Shown in pieces: positions 52,563 to 57,857 of a stretch of 57,857 nucleotides of DNA. The notes below the pieces were generated by a model. The model was given only the letters and a program-made list of their open reading frames with translations. It made no database searches and was not told the DNA's origin. This DNA comes from Sulfurovum sp. (lineage in GTDB: Bacteria > Campylobacterota > Campylobacteria > Campylobacterales > Sulfurovaceae): positions 1-57,857 of the forward strand of contig JAMOSB010000015.1 in NCBI GenBank assembly GCA_027068485.1, in the 5' to 3' direction. A program made the position numbers and the translations under genes. The first letter of the stretch is position 1. Each line of letters starts with the position of its first letter.

Positions 52563-54896
52563 ATGAAAGAGATTTATGAAAAAGTTGGACTATTTTATAT
52601 GGGACGGGATGTTGATCCTAAGTCTAGAGCGGAGTTAGATCTCTTAACACTCCTCAAAAATAAAAACTTTACAACCCATGCTGCGATTATCGGTATGACA
52701 GGTTCGGGTAAGACAGGGCTTGGTATTGGGTTGATTGAGGAGGCAACACTTGATAATATCCCCTCTTTGATTATCGATCCTAAAGGGGATATGGGAAATC
52801 TACTCTTAACCGATCCGCACTTCTCTGCACACGCCTTTGAGCCATGGTTAGAGCATCAAGCCAAAGAGGGAGGTGAGGATACCTCTTCTCTTGCTCACGC
52901 CGTCGCAAGCCAGTGGGAAGCAGGGTTAGAGGCATCAGGGCAAGATAGGCAACGCGTTGAGCGATTTCATCAGGTAACCAAAACAATCTATACACCTGGT
53001 GGATCGGCTGGAGTGGGGATCAATATCCTCTCCTCCTTGGGGGTACCGAGTCTATCGGTGATGGAGGATCGTGAAGCCCTCAGTAGCTATCTGAAGAGTA
53101 CCGTGACCTCACTACTCTCATTTGTGGGGATTATGGTGGACTCTCTTGAGACCAAAGAGTATAGTCTACTCTCACAGATTATCTTAGCATCTTGGTTAAA
53201 GGATGAGGCGTTAAGTATTGAACAGCTCATTGGTAAGATTCTCAATCCTCCCTTTACGCGTATAGGTGTATTGGAGTTGGAACTCTTCTATCCTCAGCAG
53301 GCACGGTTTACATTTGCGACAAAGTTTAATGCCCTTCTTGCTAATCCGAGTTTCTCTCTGTGGATGCAGGGGGAGTCTTTGGATATTCAGAAACTTCTCT
53401 ATGATGAGCAGGGTAGGGCTAAGGTGGCTATCTTCTCTATTGCACACCTTAATGATCAAGAGCGTATGTTTTTTGTCACCCTTCTACTCAATCACTATAT
53501 CGCATGGATGCGTCAAGGAAGTGGAACAACGAGACTAAAAACCCTACTCTATATGGATGAGATCTATGGGTTCTTCCCTCCTACCAAAAATCCACCGAGT
53601 AAAGAGCCGATGCTTCTATTATTGAAGCAGGCAAGAGCATTTGGTGTGGGTGTGATTTTGAGTACACAAAACCCTATTGATTTGGACTATAAAGGACTCT
53701 CTAATATAGGAACTTGGTTTATCGGACGGCTTCAAACGACCCAAGATATTGATCGTGTCATTGAGGGGCTTGAGGGAAAGAGAGGCTCAACACTGAGTCG
53801 GCAGGAGATTAAAGAGATCTTATCTTCCTTGAAGAAACGAACTTTCCTACTCAAAAGTGTACATCTTGAGGATATTCGTCTCTTCTCTACTCGTTGGGTG
53901 ATGAGTTATCTCAAAGGTCCTTTAGGTAAAAGAGAGATTAGCACCCTTATGCAGTCTCAAAAATTGCAGGATAGAGATGTGCTAGAGCATAGAGAGAAGC
54001 AGAGTCTACAGCGTGAGTACTTTCAAGGGTATCAACTCTTAGATCGTAGTATCCCGCAATACTATGAGCTGGATACATTGGGGAGTAATCGATATCACGC
54101 AACACTAGGGGCTAAAGTGACGATGCACTTTATCAATCAACGAAAAGGGATAGATGAAAAACGCCATTTGACGCTTTCGTTACCTTTGGAGGCGACTGAG
54201 CAGTCTGTGAGATGGGAGAACGCCATCAGAGATGAGTTGGATTTTGAACGCTTCCCTCATACCATCCCTAGTGAGGCTCAGTTTTCGACACTCCCCTCTA
54301 TCGTTGTAGATGATAAGGGGTTACGAAGAGCGATACGAGAGCTTAAAGCTTCACTCTATCAAGAGGAGACGCTTAGTCTCTTTCGTTCAACCTCACCAAA
54401 GCTAGAGTCCCTACCTCATGAGTCCTATGCGGACTTTATGGTACGACTACAAGCCAAGATAGCAGAGCAGAAAGAGCAAGAGATAGCCAAACTGATGGTT
54501 CGGTATGAGACGAAAGAGCAGAGGCTTCTATCGAGACTTTCTCGTGCAAAAGAGCGTGTAGCGAAAGAGCGTTCAGATGCCACCTCTTCGATGTTAGAAG
54601 CAGGTATTGCTCTCCTTGGGGCACTTTTTGGACGGTCGAGTATCTCTAAAGTGGGGCGTGCTGTGAGTCGTGGTGGTCGTGTGCTTAAAGAGCGTCAAGA
54701 TATGAGTCGAGCAGAGGAGCGGATGGCAGAGATAGAAGAAGCGATTGAGGCACTACAGTATGAGTTAGAGGAGAAGTTAGAGTATGTGGATAGTCGCTAT
54801 AGTATAGAGAGGATAGCAGTTGATAAGTTCAATCTAAAAGCACGAAAAACGGATATAGATGTTGTTATCTGTGCGGTTGTGTGGAGAGTCTTTTAG
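52563..54896 (+). CDS. HerA-like ATPase (DUF87/DUF853-type) with coiled-coil tail
   Basis: A 777-residue hexameric-type P-loop ATPase. The Walker A GMTGSGKT is at 44-51, followed by IIDPKGD and DGNLLL-like DMGNLLL, and the Walker B LLYMDEIYGFFPP and the sensor STQNPIDLDYKG are further on. The C-terminal third is helical with repeated charged heptads (about 625-760), probably coiled coil, with a glycine-rich short hydrophobic segment (ALLGALFGRSS) in it. Such ATPases move DNA or protein; the target is unknown. It lies 29 bases after the pilin gene in the same direction, so it may share the secretion transcript. Confidence 0.8.
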   Translation: MKEIYEKVGLFYMGRDVDPKSRAELDLLTLLKNKNFTTHAAIIGMTGSGKTGLGIGLIEEATLDNIPSLIIDPKGDMGNLLLTDPHFSAHAFEPWLEHQAKEGGEDTSSLAHAVASQWEAGLEASGQDRQRVERFHQVTKTIYTPGGSAGVGINILSSLGVPSLSVMEDREALSSYLKSTVTSLLSFVGIMVDSLETKEYSLLSQIILASWLKDEALSIEQLIGKILNPPFTRIGVLELELFYPQQARFTFATKFNALLANPSFSLWMQGESLDIQKLLYDEQGRAKVAIFSIAHLNDQERMFFVTLLLNHYIAWMRQGSGTTRLKTLLYMDEIYGFFPPTKNPPSKEPMLLLLKQARAFGVGVILSTQNPIDLDYKGLSNIGTWFIGRLQTTQDIDRVIEGLEGKRGSTLSRQEIKEILSSLKKRTFLLKSVHLEDIRLFSTRWVMSYLKGPLGKREISTLMQSQKLQDRDVLEHREKQSLQREYFQGYQLLDRSIPQYYELDTLGSNRYHATLGAKVTMHFINQRKGIDEKRHLTLSLPLEATEQSVRWENAIRDELDFERFPHTIPSEAQFSTLPSIVVDDKGLRRAIRELKASLYQEETLSLFRSTSPKLESLPHESYADFMVRLQAKIAEQKEQEIAKLMVRYETKEQRLLSRLSRAKERVAKERSDATSSMLEAGIALLGALFGRSSISKVGRAVSRGGRVLKERQDMSRAEERMAEIEEAIEALQYELEEKLEYVDSRYSIERIAVDKFNLKARKTDIDVVICAVVWRVF

Positions 54897-54927
54897 AAGA
54901 GAGACACCAAGACCTCTTCTCTCTTCT
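54895..54927. terminator. Convergent hairpin between the HerA-like gene and pyrE
   Basis: AGAAGAGAGA (54895-54904) pairs with TCTCTCTTCT (54918-54927) around a 13-base loop. The left arm begins inside the last codon region of the ATPase gene. No clear U-tract. Confidence 0.6.
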
Positions 54928-54934
54928 TGGGTGA

Positions 54935-55540
54935 CTACCCTTTACTACCTGGTTTGATAGCAGTAGAGCCCTCTTGACACATGGGACACTCCTCTGGTGT
55001 ATACATCTCAAAGGTAAAATCATCTAGTGCAAAGAGTGGTATCCCCTCGGGTAATTTACAGGCAGGCTTTGCATTACTATTACCCTCTACACGCTTACAA
55101 AACCCCCTATTGGCAAGTGAGGCAAAAGCCACTACTTCACCACCTAGTGCTTCTATGGCTTGTGCTGCTTTGAGTGCTGAACCACCTGTTGTAATGATAT
55201 CTTCGCAGATGATAACCTTTTCACCTTTTGTTATCTCAAACCCACGACGAAGCTCCATACCACCCTCTTTTTTCTCTACAAATATAGATCGTACATCCAG
55301 TGAGCGAGCGAGTTCATAGCCTGCAAGAACCCCACCAAGGGCAGGTGCACAAACAGTATCTACCTCAATGCCATGGGTACGAATCATAGTGGCAAGTGCA
55401 TCTGTGAGTAGAGAGGCTTTCTTGGGATACTCTAATACTTTAGCACTCTGTAGGTACCGACGAGAGTGATTGCCACTGGCAAGAAGAAAATGACCATCAA
55501 GAAGTGCATTGGCATCTTTATAGACTTGTTCAATATTCAT
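54935..55540 (-). CDS. pyrE: Orotate phosphoribosyltransferase PyrE
   Basis: Converts orotate and PRPP to orotidine monophosphate. It is 201 residues. The PRPP-binding motif [18 protein letters not shown] and the dimer loop ([17 protein letters not shown]) are clear. The C-terminal part contains CPMCQEGS, a two-cysteine knuckle found in some family members. It starts two bases after the frr stop, so the two form an operon. Confidence 0.95.
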   Translation of the reverse strand: MNIEQVYKDANALLDGHFLLASGNHSRRYLQSAKVLEYPKKASLLTDALATMIRTHGIEVDTVCAPALGGVLAGYELARSLDVRSIFVEKKEGGMELRRGFEITKGEKVIICEDIITTGGSALKAAQAIEALGGEVVAFASLANRGFCKRVEGNSNAKPACKLPEGIPLFALDDFTFEMYTPEECPMCQEGSTAIKPGSKG

Positions 55541-55542
55541 CG

Positions 55543-56100
55543 TTATACCTTTAGGATATCGGCTTCTTTTACCTTAAATGCTTCCTCTACTTTAACTACA
55601 TGTGTATCGGTTAGTTTCTGTACTTGCTCTTGAGCTTTTTTCGATTCATCTTCACTAATGTCTTTATTTTTCTCAAGTTTCTTTATTTTGTCATTACCAT
55701 CTTTTCGTACATTTCGAATAGAGATTTTGGCATGCTCTACCATCCCTTTGGCTTGCTTAACAATCTCTTGTCTTTGATCTGATGTCATAGGGGGAAAGAA
55801 GAGCTTAATAAAGTCACCATCATTATTGGGGTTGACTCCAATATTTGCCTCTTGAATGGCTTTTTCAATATCACTTAAAAGATTTTTTTCCCATGGAGTA
55901 ATTGCAATAGTTGTCGCATCGGTAGCAATAACACTACCTACTTGGTTTAGTGGTGTAGGGTTTCCATAATAGTCTACCATAATACTATCTACGATAGAGG
56001 TTGTAACCTTCCCTGTTCTCAGGGTTGAAAAGTCTCTTTTGAGAGCCTCTATACTCTTATCCATATTCTCTTCAGTATGTGCTAATACTTCATTTACCAT
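55543..56100 (-). CDS. frr: Ribosome recycling factor Frr
   Basis: Splits the post-termination ribosome together with EF-G, 185 residues. Family phrases are [33 protein letters not shown] and the signature [40 protein letters not shown]-like [17 protein letters not shown] frame two codons longer begins with TTG; I choose the ATG at 56100 because AGGAG is eight bases upstream. Cotranscribed with pyrE. Confidence 0.97.
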   Translation of the reverse strand: MVNEVLAHTEENMDKSIEALKRDFSTLRTGKVTTSIVDSIMVDYYGNPTPLNQVGSVIATDATTIAITPWEKNLLSDIEKAIQEANIGVNPNNDGDFIKLFFPPMTSDQRQEIVKQAKGMVEHAKISIRNVRKDGNDKIKKLEKNKDISEDESKKAQEQVQKLTDTHVVKVEEAFKVKEADILKV

Positions 56101-56193
56101 ATCCAAATCTCCTAAGGTGTATTTGAGAGAATTTTACCCTTTTTTACCTTGTATTAGTCAATAGTGATAGGGGGGGGAAGAGTATATTTAGAA

Positions 56194-56211
56194 AGAGGGA
56201 GAGTTCCCTCT
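56194..56211 (-). terminator. Hairpin after secG
   Basis: AGAGGGA (56194-56200) pairs with TCCCTCT (56205-56211) around GAGT. On the minus strand it is followed by a short TTTCT, so it may act as the secG transcript end before frr. Confidence 0.5.
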
Positions 56212-56230
56212 TATAAAATGGTTGAAAGTA

Positions 56231-56560
56231 TTAGTGTGTTACAGGTGCTTGAGGAGCACTTTTTGGTGTTGCTTCTCCTGCTGGAATTGCTGCATTATTC
56301 TGTGGTACGATAGTATCTGCAACAGAACTACTATTCTCAGAAGAGTAAAGATAGCCTAACGCCAAGGTATTTACAATAAAAAGAAATGCGAGAGAAAAGG
56401 TAAGCTTTGAGAGAAAACCTGTTGGTCCTTTAGCTCCAAATACTGATTCATTACTTCCACTATAGGCACCGAGTCCTATACTTGAGCTTTTTTGTAGTAG
56501 TACAGCAATCGTAATAGCAACTGCCAAGACAATCTGTACAATTAAAAGTGTTGATGTCAT
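56231..56560 (-). CDS. secG: Preprotein translocase subunit SecG
   Basis: A small SecYEG subunit with two membrane segments (about 4-20 and 52-70), 109 residues. LLQKSSSIGLGAYSGSNESVFGAKGPTGFLSKLTF is the conserved loop of SecG. The C-terminal 40 residues are a Ser, Ala and Pro-rich tail as in other Campylobacterota. The 5' leader carries a hairpin (56588-56610) below a TATAAT promoter element at about 56622-56627 (minus strand). Confidence 0.95.
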   Translation of the reverse strand: MTSTLLIVQIVLAVAITIAVLLQKSSSIGLGAYSGSNESVFGAKGPTGFLSKLTFSLAFLFIVNTLALGYLYSSENSSSVADTIVPQNNAAIPAGEATPKSAPQAPVTH

Positions 56561-56587
56561 TCATTCCTCTTTTTATATGAGTTGAGT

Positions 56588-56610
56588 CACCCAAACTAAG
56601 ACTTTGGGTG
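56588..56610 (-). promoter_or_regulatory. Hairpin in the secG 5' leader
   Basis: CACCCAAA (56588-56595) pairs with TTTGGGTG (56603-56610) around a 7-base loop. It lies between the promoter-like TATAAT and the secG ribosome site. The plus strand shows a T-run (TAATTTTTT) right after it, so it would work as a terminator only in the plus direction. Confidence 0.45.
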
Positions 56611-56677
56611 TAATTTTTTGGATTATACCCAAACTATATTGAAATAGTAATGAAGCTAGAGATAAGCTTCATGATTT

Positions 56678-57373
56678 TTAATCATCACCACCAAAAATAC
56701 CAAGTAGTTGAAGGAGAGCAGTAAACATATTGAGAAAATCAAGATAGAGAGAAACGGCTGCATCTACAGGTGAATCATAAGCACCATTTGCGATGTTTTG
56801 TGTATCATAAATCGTAAAAAGACTAAAGAGTAGTAGTATACCTGCTGTAATGATGACATGCATCATAGGGCTTTGTAGTAGGAACATATTTATAAGGGAT
56901 GCAACAATAATTACAATCATTGTAATAAAAAGTGGTTTCCCCCAGCTTGAGTAATCACTTTTACTATTAATGGCAAAGAGGCTTAATGCCCCAAAAAGTA
57001 CTGAAGTCATAAGAAAAGCATTACCAATAACAGCTCCATTACCCGCTCCAATGAGAGAGGCTAAGAGTGGTACAAGAGAGACACCTGTCAGGAATGTAAA
57101 GAGAAAGAGCATGGCAAGGTTGAGTCCTGCCTTACCCCGTGTCATGCTTAGTCCAAAAAAGAGTACAAGTAGTTCGATACCAAAAATAATCCATTTATAC
57201 TCTTGAATCATCTGTGCATAAGGCATCGTAACATATGCTCCTGCAGCTGCTGCAATCATACTTGCTGCTAAAAGTTGATAGGTTTGCTTCATAAAACTAA
57301 CAGAAGCTCCTTCTTGAGCTACATAGTCCATATTGCTATGTGTAGAGGTATAGTTTCGATCATAAAGTGCCAT
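56678..57373 (-). CDS. Bax inhibitor-1/YccA family membrane protein
   Basis: A 231-residue protein with about seven membrane segments from residue 25 on. NANGAYDSPVDAAVSLYLDFLNMFTALLQLLGIFGG is the family ending, where the Asp residues form the pH-sensing pair of BI-1 proteins. These proteins leak calcium or ions and aid membrane protein quality control; the exact role in this organism is unknown. The ATG at 57373 follows AAAGGAAAATC. It is expressed alone, with the small lipoprotein gene upstream in the same direction. Confidence 0.9.
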   Translation of the reverse strand: MALYDRNYTSTHSNMDYVAQEGASVSFMKQTYQLLAASMIAAAAGAYVTMPYAQMIQEYKWIIFGIELLVLFFGLSMTRGKAGLNLAMLFLFTFLTGVSLVPLLASLIGAGNGAVIGNAFLMTSVLFGALSLFAINSKSDYSSWGKPLFITMIVIIVASLINMFLLQSPMMHVIITAGILLLFSLFTIYDTQNIANGAYDSPVDAAVSLYLDFLNMFTALLQLLGIFGGDD

Positions 57374-57470
57374 GATTTTCCTTTAATTTGAATAGTAAGA
57401 CTTTTTCTCAAAAGCCTCGTGAAATTTGGGTATAAGTATAGTGTGGTGATATTAATCCAAGGTTAATACA

Positions 57471-57647
57471 CTATTCACCTTCTCGTTGTTTTTGAAGTGC
57501 AAGATACTCCTCTTGTGCTTTTTGGGCTTCGGTTTTATTAGATTTAATCTGCTCCTTGGCAATCTCCTCTTGTGTCGTTGAAAACTCTGGGGTCTCCATA
57601 CATCCTACGATTAAGAGTGCTATAATGATAAGAGAGTGTTGTTGCAT
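57471..57647 (-). CDS. Small lipoprotein
   Basis: A gene of 58 codons not long enough for usual ORF tracks. MQQHSLIIIALLIVGC is a short lipoprotein signal with a lipobox (IVG-C16). The mature part is short, charged and helical (EIAKEQIKSNKTEAQKAQEEYLALQ), probably coiled coil, like small outer membrane lipoproteins. AAAGGATTTAAA stands before the ATG. It is 97 bases upstream of the BI-1 gene in the same direction. No function is known; the frame is full length and the lipobox makes it credible. Confidence 0.75.
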   Translation of the reverse strand: MQQHSLIIIALLIVGCMETPEFSTTQEEIAKEQIKSNKTEAQKAQEEYLALQKQREGE

Positions 57648-57781
57648 TTTAAATCCTTTGTTTTTTTAAATGATTTTAGAAGAAATCAACTTAAGAGTAG
57701 TAGCATGAAGTCTATCTATAAAATATATAGAATATAAATTTTAGAGTAAAAAACATTTTTTCAAAAACTTTCAAAAACCTC

Positions 57782-57810
57782 TTGACATTAAGAGGGCTAG
57801 GTGCTATAAT
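57782..57810 (+). promoter_or_regulatory. Perfect sigma-70 promoter at the right edge, probably for an rRNA operon
   Basis: TTGACA (57782-57787) and TATAAT (57805-57810) are separated by 17 bases. An A+T-rich upstream stretch with runs of A and T (about 57720-57777) is like an UP element. Transcription points right, out of the window. Strong consensus promoters of this form are usual for rRNA and tRNA operons; the start of that gene is not in view. Confidence 0.85.
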
Positions 57811-57857
57811 ACGCGTCCAACAACACAGAGAGGTTTAACAAGTAGTTAAGCGGAGTG

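Noticed and set aside
57817-57857. Start of a 16S rRNA gene at the right edge
   Set aside because: Only a leader-like stretch is visible after the promoter; no rRNA sequence could be recognised inside the window.

Overview
The window looks like a chromosomal segment of a sulfur-metabolising Campylobacterota (Epsilonproteobacteria) bacterium, most likely close to Sulfurovum or Sulfurimonas. The signs are a NIF-type NifS/NifU pair, ThyX as thymidylate synthase, TTCAC-type DnaA boxes around dnaA, a pyrG-recJ pair, a sulfide:quinone oxidoreductase and a PsrABC-type sulfur enzyme. The genus is an inference; no rRNA gene lies inside the window.

Layout. Positions 1-3473 are visibly richer in A+T than the rest and look like the end of a genomic island joined to the 3' end of a tRNA-Leu gene. 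They hold a type I restriction-modification operon (hsdM and a cut-off hsdS), a Rep-like plasmid initiator fragment, a fragment of a nucleotidyltransferase-like gene, a tandem hairpin element and short direct repeats that could be integrase arm sites. Positions 3474-4072 are a five-gene tRNA operon (Pro, His, Arg, Arg, Leu in transcription order) with a perfect consensus promoter. Positions 4192-12830 are housekeeping genes: a Na+:alanine symporter, purM, a flavoprotein, typA, thyX and an L,D-transpeptidase. Positions 12827-19249 hold the likely replication origin: ruvC, DnaA boxes, dnaA, a second DnaA-box region with a DnaA-trio-like run, dnaN, pyrG and recJ.

Positions 19300-26919 form a sulfur energy cluster: a Tat-exported type II SQR-like flavoprotein, a c-type cytochrome lipoprotein, a cytochrome b561 fused to a diheme cytochrome c domain, and psrA-psrB-psrC. 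Fe-S biogenesis genes follow (mrp, nifU, nifS). Positions 30832-39523 are mixed: a STAS-like protein, folE, mutY, tig, clpP, def, comM, yeiH and its divergent LysR regulator.

Positions 39510-52533 hold a type II secretion system split into three blocks. The first is gspF-RDD-MFS-mobA on the minus strand. The second is three pseudopilin genes on the minus strand. The third is gspK-L-M-N-C-D-E-J on the plus strand. A minimal exosortase-family gene lies between gspF and the pseudopilins; this is the most unusual arrangement in the window. A HerA-like ATPase closes the plus-strand run. The last part carries pyrE, frr, secG, a Bax inhibitor-1 family gene, a 58-residue lipoprotein gene, and a perfect consensus promoter pointing out of the right edge, probably towards an rRNA operon.

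Connections. MobA makes the bis-MGD cofactor that PsrA needs, and NifS, NifU and Mrp can supply Fe-S clusters for PsrA, PsrB and MutY. Many genes overlap by 1-23 bases, several using TTG or GTG starts, and most gene ends carry a perfect hairpin without a strong U-tract.
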